NCBI RefSeq assembly: GCF_001891085.1
Contig: NZ_JXUP01000005.1
Location: 1-64,000, forward strand
Length of the DNA stretch: 64,000 bases
Source of the DNA: Campylobacter concisus
GTDB lineage: Bacteria; Campylobacterota; Campylobacteria; Campylobacterales; Campylobacteraceae
Direction of reading: 5' to 3'
Shown here: piece by piece, positions 18,183 through 26,963 of the stretch
Numbering within the stretch: the first letter of the stretch is position 1
How the letters are laid out: each line of letters begins with the position of its first letter
The notes under the pieces: generated by a model
Seen by the model: only the letters and a program-made list of their open reading frames with translations
Database searches by the model: none
What the model was told of the DNA's origin: nothing
Made by a program: the position numbers and the translations under genes

Positions 18183-19384
18183 TGTTGATCGTTCAAAAAT
18201 TTGGTGGAACTAGCGTAGGAACACTTGAACGCATCGAAGCTGTGGCAAATAGAGTCATTGAGACAAAAAATAGCGGTGCAGACGTAGTTGTGGTAGTTTC
18301 TGCGATGAGCGGAGTTACAAATCAATTGGTTGAATATAGTGAGTATTTTTCAAAACATCCAGATGGCGTCGCCACTGATATGCTTTTAAGCTCTGGAGAG
18401 CAAGTAACGACCGCGCTTTTAACTATCGCACTTAATGCAAAAGGCTATGCGTGCGTGGGTATGACAGGTGCGATGGCAGGCATTATTACTGATGATATTC
18501 ATACGAAAGCAAGGATCGAAAGGATAGAGACTGCTAGGCTAAAAGCCGAGCTAAAAGCTGGCAAAATCGTAGTTGTAGCTGGCTTTCAAGGTATAGATGA
18601 AAAAGGTAATATCACAACCCTTGGTAGAGGCGGTAGTGACCTTAGTGCAGTTGCATTAGCAGGGGCGCTTGATGCTGATCTATGCGAAATTTTTACCGAT
18701 GTTGATGGCGTTTATACGACTGATCCAAGGATAGAAAAAAAGGCAAAAAAACTTGAGAAAATAAGCTATGATGAGATGCTTGAGCTCGCCTCTGCTGGTG
18801 CAAAGGTACTACAAAATCGCTCAGTCGAGCTAGCAAAAAAACTAAATGTAAAACTCATTACAAGAAGTAGCTTTAATCACAACGAAGGCACATTAATAGC
18901 AAAGGAAGATGACAATATGGAAGCAGTTTTAGTAAGCGGAATAGCACTAGATAAAAATCAAGCAAGAGTAACACTAAGAGGCGTAGTTGATAAGCCTGGC
19001 ATTGCAGCAGAAATTTTTACAGCTTTAGCTCATGAAAACATAAACGTAGATATGATAATCCAAAACGTAGGACATGACGGCACTACAAATTTAGGCTTTA
19101 CAGTGCCACAAAATGAGCTTGAACTAGCAAAAGAGACTATGCAAAAGCTCTCAGCTGCAAAACATATAGAATTTGATGATGCGATCGTGAAAGTTTCAGT
19201 TATTGGCGTCGGCATGAAAAGCCATAGCGGCGTAGCATGTTTGGCATTTGAAACGCTTGCAAAAGAGGGCATAAATATCCAAATGATCTCAACAAGTGAG
19301 ATAAAAATTTCAATGATCGTTGATCAAAAATATGGTGAGCTAGCGGTTCGCGTACTTCATGATGCCTATAAGCTAGATAAATAA
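18182..19384 (+). CDS. lysC: aspartate kinase
   Basis: A 400-residue aspartokinase catalysing the first step toward lysine, threonine and methionine. The substrate motif KFGGTSVG is at residues 6-13. The kinase domain continues to about 250 (TTLGRGGSDLSAVALA; FTDVDGVYTTDPR). Two ACT domains (about 265-400) supply feedback control. I use the ATG at 18182, preceded by GAGAAAGGA, and not the TTG one codon upstream. It overlaps rppH by one base and hobA by one base. Confidence 0.97.
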   Translation: MLIVQKFGGTSVGTLERIEAVANRVIETKNSGADVVVVVSAMSGVTNQLVEYSEYFSKHPDGVATDMLLSSGEQVTTALLTIALNAKGYACVGMTGAMAGIITDDIHTKARIERIETARLKAELKAGKIVVVAGFQGIDEKGNITTLGRGGSDLSAVALAGALDADLCEIFTDVDGVYTTDPRIEKKAKKLEKISYDEMLELASAGAKVLQNRSVELAKKLNVKLITRSSFNHNEGTLIAKEDDNMEAVLVSGIALDKNQARVTLRGVVDKPGIAAEIFTALAHENINVDMIIQNVGHDGTTNLGFTVPQNELELAKETMQKLSAAKHIEFDDAIVKVSVIGVGMKSHSGVACLAFETLAKEGINIQMISTSEIKISMIVDQKYGELAVRVLHDAYKLDK

Positions 19385-19926
19385 TGCAAGATTTTATTCA
19401 GTGGACGTTAAAAGCTATTAGGGACGAAGGTCCTTTGATGAGCTGGATGGAGGAAAGGCGTGTTGAATGGACACCTTTGCTCGCATCTAGGCTTAAATTT
19501 TTACTTGAAGGAAGGGCTTTTATAACTATAAGCGATGAAGAGCGAAGATGGTTTGAAATTTATCTTTTAAAAAAGATGAACCATTCAAAAAGCATTAGGC
19601 CATTTTTGCCATTTTTTAGCCTAAGATCGCTTTATCCATCGCTTGATGAGATAGAGACAAATGAGCAAAAGCAGCTTCTAAAAGATATGCTAAGTCTTGC
19701 TTTTCCAAACGGATACTTGTTTTTTTATATCGGAAAGAGCCTTGATAGATATGCGAATTTAGCCAAAAGTGATGAGGATAGTTATATGTGGCTATTTGAC
19801 GAGCAGGCGCAAAATAGCTTTACTCTTAGCTCGAGTGATGAAAATTTAGACGTTAAGCTAATAAGCCTTTGCAAAATTTTTGATAAAAGCATCGATGCGG
19901 CGCTTTTTGCCAAGGTGATACTCTAA
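19384..19926 (+). CDS. hobA: HobA, DnaA-associating replication initiation factor
   Basis: A 180-residue protein matching HobA, an epsilonproteobacterial factor that binds DnaA and promotes oligomerisation at oriC (structural homologue of DiaA). Visible features are the opening WTLKAIRDEGPLMSWMEERR, an internal LARE-free helical core, and FPNGYLFFYIGKSLDRYANL. Its position after lysC and before holB matches the order I recall in C. jejuni and Helicobacter. The TAATG overlap with lysC implies coupling. Confidence 0.88.
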   Translation: MQDFIQWTLKAIRDEGPLMSWMEERRVEWTPLLASRLKFLLEGRAFITISDEERRWFEIYLLKKMNHSKSIRPFLPFFSLRSLYPSLDEIETNEQKQLLKDMLSLAFPNGYLFFYIGKSLDRYANLAKSDEDSYMWLFDEQAQNSFTLSSSDENLDVKLISLCKIFDKSIDAALFAKVIL

Positions 19927-20547
19927 ATGCTTAATAAAATCGTCGTTACAAGCGATTTTGAAAATTTAAAAGCCAAGCTTGAAGCCGAGTTTGGCGTAAA
20001 TAATCTAAGATTTTTTATAAGCGATGATTTTTTGCTAGAAAATGCAAAGGAGGTCATCGCAGAAGCATACATTGCTGAAAAAGATGAAAAAATTTTAGTA
20101 ATACATGCTAATTCTTTTAGGACAGAGGCTCAAAATGCACTTTTAAAGATCATCGAAGAGCCTCCAAGAAATATCAAATTTATAATAGCAACGCAGAGTA
20201 AAAATTTACTTCTACCAACGATTAGATCAAGAATGCTCATAGAAAATAATCTCACCAAAAAGCCAAAAATAACTCTTGATCTAAACTTAAAGTCGCTTAG
20301 CCTAAAAGAGCTAACAAACTTTATCGATCAAAAGATCGCAGACGAGCAAGCTCAGAAATTTGGCAAAAACGAGCTAAAAGAGCTTGTTGGCGTTATCGTG
20401 ACAAAGGCGGTTGATAGTGGGTATAAATTTAGCGGCGATGAGATGGATTATTTTTTCTCGCTTATCAAGCTTGCTGATCTAAATGCCAAGTCTCACGCCG
20501 TGCTAACGCCACTGCTGCTTACTATATTTCAAAAAGGACGACGTTGA
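19927..20547 (+). CDS. holB: DNA polymerase III subunit delta'
   Basis: A 206-residue delta' subunit of the clamp loader, much shorter than the 334 residues of E. coli. The conserved core is present: FRTEAQNALLKIIEEPPRNI followed by IRSRM, corresponding to the AAA+ SRC region (SRS-like here). No Walker A is present, as expected for this stator subunit. The short form is usual for Campylobacter. It abuts hobA and overlaps folP by 4 bp. Confidence 0.87.
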   Translation: MLNKIVVTSDFENLKAKLEAEFGVNNLRFFISDDFLLENAKEVIAEAYIAEKDEKILVIHANSFRTEAQNALLKIIEEPPRNIKFIIATQSKNLLLPTIRSRMLIENNLTKKPKITLDLNLKSLSLKELTNFIDQKIADEQAQKFGKNELKELVGVIVTKAVDSGYKFSGDEMDYFFSLIKLADLNAKSHAVLTPLLLTIFQKGRR

Positions 20548-21683
20548 AATTTTACAAGATAAATAATAAAAGTGACTTTGATGAAATTTGTAAAGCCATC
20601 TCGCCAAGCCCTGCTGGTGCGAAGCTCATGTATGAAAAGAGCGAGATAAATTTTATATTTATAGATGAGATAAAAACCCCAGCGGCAAATATCCTAAAGC
20701 AAGATGCTCTAAGCGTTGGAGCTGAGCTTGTGACGCATAAAGATACGATTTTGGGCAAGCAGAGTCTAAATAAAGCCTTACTAATGGCGACAGATGTGCA
20801 GCTTAGACAGCTAGCTAAAAAAGAGAAGTTGCAAGACTTTGGACTTAAAAATTTAGCAACCTTTTTAGAGACAAAATTTATAAAGCCGACAAAGCCTCTT
20901 ATAATGGGCGTTGCAAATATAAACACAGATAGCTTTAACGAACAAAGCCGCATAAATACGCAAAATGGTATCTCAAAAATAGAAGCCATGATCGAAGCAG
21001 GTGCAGACTACATCGACCTTGGTGGCGTTAGCTCAAGGCCAGGGAGCGAGTATTGCGGCCGCGAGGAGGAGTTTAGGCGCATAAAAGATATCGTGGAGGA
21101 AATTTACAAGATAAATCTACACGAAAAGGCGAAATTTAGCCTTGATAGCTTTGATCCTTATTGCCTTGAATTTGCCCTAAGTCATGGCTTTAAAATGATA
21201 AATGATATCACGGCAAACGTCTCACTTGCCACGCTTGCTGCAAGATATGACGCCGAGTTTTGCATGATGCACATGCAAGGAGATCCTGCCACGATGCAGA
21301 TTGCGCCAAAGTATAACGACTTAATTGGCGAAATTTCAGACTTTTTTGAGCAAAAGATCGTCCTTGCAAGGGAACTTGGCGCTAAAAAGATAGTGCTTGA
21401 TGTTGGCATCGGCTTTGGCAAGACGGCTGAGCAAAATTTGCTGCTTATTAAGCATTTGGAGCATTTTTTGAAATTTGACTGCCCGCTGCTAGTTGGTGCT
21501 AGCCGCAAATCAGTCATAAACCACTACTATAAAAGCGAGGTCAAGGAGCGCTTGCCAGGCTCACTTTATCTGCATTTAAAAGCCTTTGAAAATGGCGCGC
21601 AGATCATAAGAACGCACGATGTGGCCGAGCATAGACAGCTTTTTAATATGCACGAGGCGATGAGCCAAGCCACGCTTTGGTAG
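20544..21683 (+). CDS. folP: dihydropteroate synthase
   Basis: A 379-residue DHPS joining p-aminobenzoate to hydroxymethyl-dihydropterin pyrophosphate. The catalytic TIM barrel runs from about residue 112 (PLIMGVANINTDSFNE) through DYIDLGGVSSRPGS and MINDITA to LVGASRKS and the final IIRTHDV. The first 110 residues are an extension seen in epsilonproteobacteria. It starts with TTG overlapping the holB stop. GVANINTDSF replaces the usual GILNVTPDSF. Confidence 0.93.
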   Translation: MKFYKINNKSDFDEICKAISPSPAGAKLMYEKSEINFIFIDEIKTPAANILKQDALSVGAELVTHKDTILGKQSLNKALLMATDVQLRQLAKKEKLQDFGLKNLATFLETKFIKPTKPLIMGVANINTDSFNEQSRINTQNGISKIEAMIEAGADYIDLGGVSSRPGSEYCGREEEFRRIKDIVEEIYKINLHEKAKFSLDSFDPYCLEFALSHGFKMINDITANVSLATLAARYDAEFCMMHMQGDPATMQIAPKYNDLIGEISDFFEQKIVLARELGAKKIVLDVGIGFGKTAEQNLLLIKHLEHFLKFDCPLLVGASRKSVINHYYKSEVKERLPGSLYLHLKAFENGAQIIRTHDVAEHRQLFNMHEAMSQATLW

Positions 21684-21707
21684 GACGCTTGGCTAAAAAG
21701 AGGCTAG

Positions 21708-22568
21708 ATGAGAAATTTATTGCCGCCACCTTGGATCAAATTTCCAGATATTAGCCCCTTTTCTATAGGCTGGAGGATGGGTTGCGGCGAGGATTATAAG
21801 TTTAAATTTAATGGCTGGCTAAAAACGCTAAGCCAAGATGAAAAACGTCAATACGAGCAGCTCTTTGCCGAGCCTGCGACGTGGCGTGGATACTGGGATG
21901 AAAGGCTAGGCGAGGATGAGAGCACGCTTTTTATAAATGGTGACTTTGTCATAGACCTTTGGGAGCGCGAGCCTAGATATGATCTAAAGTGGCTTAAAAA
22001 GCGCTACAACGCTGGCAAGGCGGATAAATTTTTACTATTTTGGGGTCATCAAAAGAGTGCGAATTTAAGCGCAAGCTGTCTAAGTCAGTGGTACGCATCA
22101 AGCTTTTGGCAAGATGAAACTAAATACATTTGCGCTGAGCAATATATGATGGCGAAAAAGGCTGAGTGTTTTGGTGACAAAGAGGCTTTGAAACAAATTT
22201 TATCCGCCAAAGATCCAGCGCAGATGAAGGCGCTTGGCAGGCAGGTGCGAGGCTTTGATGCTAAGGTCTGGGACGAGGTCAAATTTTGCGTCGTGCTAAA
22301 TGCAAGCTATCTAAAATTTAGTCAAAATGCCCCTTTGCGTGACTTTTTGCTACAAACTGGGAGCAAAATTTTAGTCGAGGCAAGCCCAGTTGATAAAATT
22401 TGGGGCATAGGTTTGGGCGCAAGCGATGAAAATGCACAAAATCCTATGAAGTGGCACGGGCAAAATTTGCTTGGCTTTGCGCTGATGAGGGCGAGGGACG
22501 AGATAGCAAAGGTCTATAAAAATGTCCATTTATGTGACGCGAGAGAGCTAAATTTGGATCATCTATAA
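21708..22568 (+). CDS. NADAR-domain protein with N-terminal extension
   Basis: A 286-residue protein. Residues about 105-265 match the NADAR/YbiA family: FWGHQ, LSQWYASSFW, AEQYMMAKKAECFGD, ALGRQVRGFD, LVEASPVDKIWGIGL and LLGFALM. Family members hydrolyse N-glycosidic bonds in riboflavin intermediates, and some remove ADP-ribose from guanine. The first 100 residues (PPPWIKFPDISPFSIGWRMG) form a separate Trp-rich region I cannot name. It sits between folP and ligA, genes that I recall as adjacent in C. jejuni. No DarT-like toxin is next to it. Confidence 0.8.
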   Translation: MRNLLPPPWIKFPDISPFSIGWRMGCGEDYKFKFNGWLKTLSQDEKRQYEQLFAEPATWRGYWDERLGEDESTLFINGDFVIDLWEREPRYDLKWLKKRYNAGKADKFLLFWGHQKSANLSASCLSQWYASSFWQDETKYICAEQYMMAKKAECFGDKEALKQILSAKDPAQMKALGRQVRGFDAKVWDEVKFCVVLNASYLKFSQNAPLRDFLLQTGSKILVEASPVDKIWGIGLGASDENAQNPMKWHGQNLLGFALMRARDEIAKVYKNVHLCDARELNLDHL

Positions 22569-22609
22569 AGTATGTTTAAGATAAAATGCGGTGTAAATTT
22601 GGAGCAAAA

Positions 22610-24553
22610 ATGACAAAACAAGAGTATGAAAAAGCGGTAGATACGCTAAATGCGTGGGCAAAGGCCTACTACGACGAGGACGAGCCACTTGCAAGTGACG
22701 AGGAGTATGACGCACTATATCACGCGGTGCTTGAATATGAGAGGGCAAATCCTAGTGAAATTTCGCTATTTTCGCCGACTAAGCGAGTGGGCGGAGGCGT
22801 AAAAGAGGGCTTTAGCAAGGCAAGCCACATAAAGCGTATGTGGAGCATGGAGGATATCTTTAGCCTTGGTGAACTTGAAGCGTGGCTAAAGCGTGGCGAT
22901 AAAGAGAATTTGACCTTTGTTGCTGAGCCAAAATTTGACGGAGCGAGCCTAAATTTACTCTATGAAAATGGCGTTTTAGTTAGGGCGATCACAAGAGGCG
23001 ACGGCGTTACAGGCGAGGACGTGACGCAAAATGCAAGGACGATAAATTCTGTTTTAAAGAGCATTGATTACAAAGGATTAATCGAAATCAGAGGCGAAGT
23101 CGTCATAAGAAAAGATGACTTTGATCTTCTAAACGCAGAGCGCGCAAAAGAGGGCGAGGCGCCACTTTCAAACCCTAGAAATGCAGCTGCAGGCAGTCTA
23201 AGACAGCTTGATAGCGCGGTTACTGCAAAAAGAAAGCTACTTTTCATACCTTGGGGCGTGGGCGAGCAGAGCCTTGGGCTAAAAGATCACAGCGAGGTGA
23301 TGGAATTTGTGCGAGATCTTGGCTTTGAGAGGGATGATTTTTTCAAAATTTTAAAAAAAGATGAGCTTGAGACTGCGTATAACGAGCTACTAGCCAGCCG
23401 CGAGGCAAAGAGCGTGATGATGGATGGCATGGTGATACGCGTAAATGACCTTGCGCGCTGTGAAGAGCTAGGCTACACAGTCAAATTTCCAAAATTTATG
23501 GTGGCGTTTAAATTTCCAGCCATTGAAAAGGTGACTAGGCTAAGAGACGTAGCGCTTCAAGTTGGCAGAAGCGGCGTAGTAACGCCTGTTGGCGTGCTTG
23601 ATGAGGTAAATATAGACGGAGCTAATGTAAAATCCGCCACTCTTCATAACTTTGACGAGATAGAGCGCCTTGGCGTCATGAAAAACGACTACATCGGCAT
23701 CATCCGCTCAGGAGATGTCATACCAAAGATCACAAAGGTTTTTAAAGATAGGCGAGATGGCAGCGAGCAAGCGATTGATAGGCCTAAATTTTGCCCAGTT
23801 TGTGGCTCGCACTTGCTTGATGAGGGAGCGTTTTTGAAGTGTCAAAATTTAAGCTGCAGGGCAAGAGTGGTGGGCTCTATCATCCACTATGCGTCGAAAA
23901 AATGCCTAAACATCGACGGTCTTGGCGACGCGATAGTAAATTTGCTATTTGACAAGGGACTGATCTCTTGCATAAAAGACATTTACGCCCTTAAATTTGA
24001 TGATCTCGTAGCGCTTGAGGGATTTAAAGAAAAAAAAGTAAGCAACCTTTTAAATGCGATCGAAGCCAGTAAAGGTACGGAGCTAGCGCGCTTTATCACG
24101 GGGCTTGGCTGCGAGCATATCGGCGAAGTGGCGGCTAAAAAGCTTGCAAGTAGTTTTGGGCTGGGCTGGCTTGATGCTAGTTTTGAAGAGCTAACCTCGC
24201 TTGAGGGCTTTGGTGTGGAGATGGCAAATAGTCTAATTGATTTTGCTGAGGTAAATAGAGCAGAAATTTTAGCTCTTAGCCAGATCGTGCAGCCAAGCGT
24301 GACGCAGGTGCAGAGCATCTCAAATGCGCTAAGTGGCAAAACGGTCGTCATAACTGGCACGCTAAGTCGCCCAAGAGATGAGATAAAGGCGGAGCTTGAG
24401 AGTTTTGGCGCAAAGGTTTCAAGCTCAGTTTCTAAAAAAACGGACTTTGTCTTGGCTGGCGATGAGGCTGGTAGTAAGCTTGATAAAGCAAATGAGCTAG
24501 GCGTGCGAGTGATCGATGAGAGCGAATATGAGAGGCTAAAACTTGAGGTTTGA
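22610..24553 (+). CDS. ligA: NAD-dependent DNA ligase
   Basis: A 647-residue LigA that seals nicks during replication and repair. The AMP-accepting Lys is in KFDGAS (about residue 108). The OB domain, the four-cysteine zinc finger (CPVCGSH...CQNLSCRA), HhH repeats and a C-terminal BRCT domain (about 570-647) follow in the usual order. I choose the ATG at 22610 with GGAG before it; an upstream ATG adds eight residues without a ribosome site. Its 3' end overlaps tlyA by 11 bp. Confidence 0.97.
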   Translation: MTKQEYEKAVDTLNAWAKAYYDEDEPLASDEEYDALYHAVLEYERANPSEISLFSPTKRVGGGVKEGFSKASHIKRMWSMEDIFSLGELEAWLKRGDKENLTFVAEPKFDGASLNLLYENGVLVRAITRGDGVTGEDVTQNARTINSVLKSIDYKGLIEIRGEVVIRKDDFDLLNAERAKEGEAPLSNPRNAAAGSLRQLDSAVTAKRKLLFIPWGVGEQSLGLKDHSEVMEFVRDLGFERDDFFKILKKDELETAYNELLASREAKSVMMDGMVIRVNDLARCEELGYTVKFPKFMVAFKFPAIEKVTRLRDVALQVGRSGVVTPVGVLDEVNIDGANVKSATLHNFDEIERLGVMKNDYIGIIRSGDVIPKITKVFKDRRDGSEQAIDRPKFCPVCGSHLLDEGAFLKCQNLSCRARVVGSIIHYASKKCLNIDGLGDAIVNLLFDKGLISCIKDIYALKFDDLVALEGFKEKKVSNLLNAIEASKGTELARFITGLGCEHIGEVAAKKLASSFGLGWLDASFEELTSLEGFGVEMANSLIDFAEVNRAEILALSQIVQPSVTQVQSISNALSGKTVVITGTLSRPRDEIKAELESFGAKVSSSVSKKTDFVLAGDEAGSKLDKANELGVRVIDESEYERLKLEV

Positions 24554-25256
24554 TAACTATGTCGCAAGCGTTTTAAATATCAGTAGAAACAAGGCGAGCG
24601 AGCTAATTAAATCTGGCAAGGTGCTAACAAATGGCGAGATTTGTACCAAGGTTTCAAGCGAGGTTAGTGAGGCTAAAATTTCGCTGCTTGATGAAATTTA
24701 CGTTGGACGAGGGGCGCTTAAGCTAAAAAGCTTTTTGGAGGCGATAAAATTTGATCTAACTGGCAAAAATGCGCTTGATATAGGTAGCTCGACTGGTGGC
24801 TTTATGCAAATTTTGCTTGAGCGTAGCGTAAAAAGCGTGACTGGTGTGGATGTGGGCACTGATCAGCTAGATGCCAGTCTAAGAAGCGATGAGCGAGTAA
24901 AAATTTATGAAAAGACCGATATCAGAGAGTTTGCTAAGCAAGAGCAAGATAAATTTGATCTAATAACTTGCGATGTTAGCTTTATCTCGTTGGCTGAAAT
25001 TTTGCCAGCTATTTGTGAGCTATCAAGTGAGAATTCGTTCATCATCACGCTTTTTAAACCGCAGTTTGAAGTGGGCGTCGGTGTAAAACGAAATAAAAAA
25101 GGTGTCGTCACTGATATGAAAGCTATAAATTTAGCGATGAAGAGATTTGAAGTGATGGCTAATAGCTTAGGATTTAAAATGATAGTTTGCAAAGAGTGTG
25201 AAGTAAGAGGGAAAGAGGGAAATGCCGAATTTTTCTACGCTTTTAACAAAAGATAA
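24543..25256 (+). CDS. tlyA: TlyA family rRNA methyltransferase/hemolysin
   Basis: A 237-residue protein with an N-terminal S4 RNA-binding domain (1-60: MRFDNYVASVLNISRNKASELI) and an FtsJ-like SAM methyltransferase (ALDIGSSTGGF near 77; ITCDVSFISL; IITLFKPQFEVG). TlyA 2'-O-methylates rRNA cytidines and sets capreomycin sensitivity; it has also been called a hemolysin. It starts with TTG inside ligA, and its 3' end contains the ribF start, so all three are coupled. Confidence 0.9.
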   Translation: MRFDNYVASVLNISRNKASELIKSGKVLTNGEICTKVSSEVSEAKISLLDEIYVGRGALKLKSFLEAIKFDLTGKNALDIGSSTGGFMQILLERSVKSVTGVDVGTDQLDASLRSDERVKIYEKTDIREFAKQEQDKFDLITCDVSFISLAEILPAICELSSENSFIITLFKPQFEVGVGVKRNKKGVVTDMKAINLAMKRFEVMANSLGFKMIVCKECEVRGKEGNAEFFYAFNKR

Positions 25257-26115
25257 TATCACTGCCGTTGCGATTGGGCACTTTGACGGCGTGCATAGAG
25301 GGCATAAACAGCTTTTAAAGCAGCTAGGCGAGTTTGGCGGACTTGTCGTGATCGATAAGAATAAAGCCAACATCACGCCAAAGCTAAAGCGAGCGGAGTA
25401 CTCAAACTACCCTTGCTTTTTGTATGATTTTGATACCATTAAAGGGCTTAGCGGTGAGGAATTTATCGCGCTGCTAAAACATGATTTTAAAAATTTAAAA
25501 AAGATCGTTGTTGGATTTGATTTTAGATTTGGCAGAAATAGAGCATGGGATAAACACGATTTGAAAAGAATTTTTGATGGAGAGGTGGTTGTCGTTGATG
25601 AGGTTTGTTATGACGGCATGGGCGTGCATAGCTCATCCATCAGAGAGCTGATACGCCAAGGCAACATCGATGAGGCAAACAGGCTAATAGGCAGGGAGTA
25701 CTCGATCGAGGGTAACGTGATAAAAGGGCAGGGTATCGGCGCAAAAGAGCTGGTTGCCACGCTAAATTTGGATGTAAAAAATTATCTTTTGCCTAAAGAC
25801 GGTGTGTACGCCACAAGAACTAGGATAGGCTCATATACCTACGGCTCGGTCACATTTATAGGCAATAGGCTTAGCACAGATGGAAATTTTAGTGTCGAGA
25901 CACACATATTAGACGAGGTCGCGCCAAAAGTAGCGAAGCATGTCGCGGTTTGTTTTATAAAGCGCCTAAGAGATAATAAAAAATTTGACACACTTGAAGA
26001 GCTAAAAGAACAGATCAAATGCGATATAAACGGAGCTAGAGCTTGTGTTGGAGTGTGCGATCTTTTTGGCAACGAGATAATGAGATACTTTGATGGATAC
26101 GGAGCTGGTATATGA
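25222..26115 (+). CDS. ribF: bifunctional riboflavin kinase/FAD synthetase
   Basis: A 297-residue RibF producing FMN and FAD. The N-terminal adenylyltransferase has AIGHFDGVHRGHKQLL (about 17-32) and SSIRELIRQGN. The C-terminal flavokinase domain includes GQGIGAKELVATLNL, where the family usually shows GRTIGFPTAN, and SVETHILD. The ATG has GGGAAAGAGGG before it and lies 35 bp inside tlyA. It overlaps cmoA by 4 bp. Confidence 0.94.
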   Translation: MPNFSTLLTKDNITAVAIGHFDGVHRGHKQLLKQLGEFGGLVVIDKNKANITPKLKRAEYSNYPCFLYDFDTIKGLSGEEFIALLKHDFKNLKKIVVGFDFRFGRNRAWDKHDLKRIFDGEVVVVDEVCYDGMGVHSSSIRELIRQGNIDEANRLIGREYSIEGNVIKGQGIGAKELVATLNLDVKNYLLPKDGVYATRTRIGSYTYGSVTFIGNRLSTDGNFSVETHILDEVAPKVAKHVAVCFIKRLRDNKKFDTLEELKEQIKCDINGARACVGVCDLFGNEIMRYFDGYGAGI

Positions 26116-26816
26116 GAGATGAAATTTTTAAAGAGCCTATAAGCAAGCAGTTTGAGTTTGACGACTTTGTGGCGAGCGTTTTTGATGATATGATCTCGCG
26201 CTCGGTGCCGTTTTACGATGTGAGCTCAAATCTAAACGCAAAGCTGCTAGCTAAAATTTTGCCAAAAGATGCAAGTGTATGCGACCTTGGCTGCTCGACG
26301 GCAAATAGCTTACTTTTACTAAATAATCTTAGAAACGATCTCGTGCTAAGCGGCGTGGATAACTCTGAGGCGATGCTAGCAAATGCCAAAAATAAGGCAA
26401 AAGCTTATGGGGCAAAGATAAAATTTTTGCTTGATGATATTTTAAAGTGTGAGCTAGTGGGCTTTGATGCAGTTTTGGCAAACTATACTTTGCAGTTTAT
26501 AAGACCACCAAAAAGAGCTGATCTAGTGCAAAAAATTTATAACGGACTAAATGAAAATGGAGTCTTTTTATTTAGTGAAAAGATTATCTTTGAAGATAAA
26601 AAACTCACCAAAAGCGTCATAGAAATTTATGAAGACTATAAACAGGCACAAGGCTACTCACGCTATGAGATCGCCCAAAAAAGAGAGGCACTTGAAAACG
26701 TGTTGGTGCCATACACTGAAGAAGAAAATAGAAGCTTAGCCATAAATGCTGGCTTTAAGCGTGTCGAGAGCACATTTAAGTGGGGAAATTTCATGAGCTT
26801 TTTGGCATTTAAATAA
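26112..26816 (+). CDS. cmoA: carboxy-S-adenosyl-L-methionine synthase
   Basis: A 234-residue Rossmann-fold protein. FDDMISRSVPFYDV, SVCDLGCSTANSLLLL, FLLDDIL and VLANYTLQFI match CmoA, which converts SAM and prephenate to carboxy-SAM. That is the donor used by CmoB (39887-40756) to make cmo5U in tRNA. It is the last gene of the rppH-cmoA run; overlap with ribF implies coupling. A convergent selenoprotein gene follows. Confidence 0.93.
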   Translation: MRDEIFKEPISKQFEFDDFVASVFDDMISRSVPFYDVSSNLNAKLLAKILPKDASVCDLGCSTANSLLLLNNLRNDLVLSGVDNSEAMLANAKNKAKAYGAKIKFLLDDILKCELVGFDAVLANYTLQFIRPPKRADLVQKIYNGLNENGVFLFSEKIIFEDKKLTKSVIEIYEDYKQAQGYSRYEIAQKREALENVLVPYTEEENRSLAINAGFKRVESTFKWGNFMSFLAFK

Positions 26817-26939
26817 ATTTAAAAATATCTGCTTTTGTATTTAATATAAAATTTAACCACAAATAGTGAAGTTAAAATTTAGATTTTTTGGCTTCGCAAT
26901 GTCAAAATTTTTGGATTATGAAATTTGGTAGTAAAGAAA

Positions 26940-26962
26940 TTTAGCGGGAGTTACCCGCTAAA
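26940..26962 (-). terminator. rho-independent terminator of fdhF
   Basis: Perfect 9-bp arms TTTAGCGGG and CCCGCTAAA around AGTTA, immediately after the fdhF stop. On the minus strand it is followed by TTTCTTT. It may also stop read-through from the convergent cmoA. Confidence 0.8.
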
Positions 26963-26963
26963 T

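Noticed and set aside
23983..24567. 194-residue serine-rich minus-strand frame opposite ligA
   Set aside because: Composition is that of an antisense shadow and it covers conserved ligase BRCT and HhH coding sequence.
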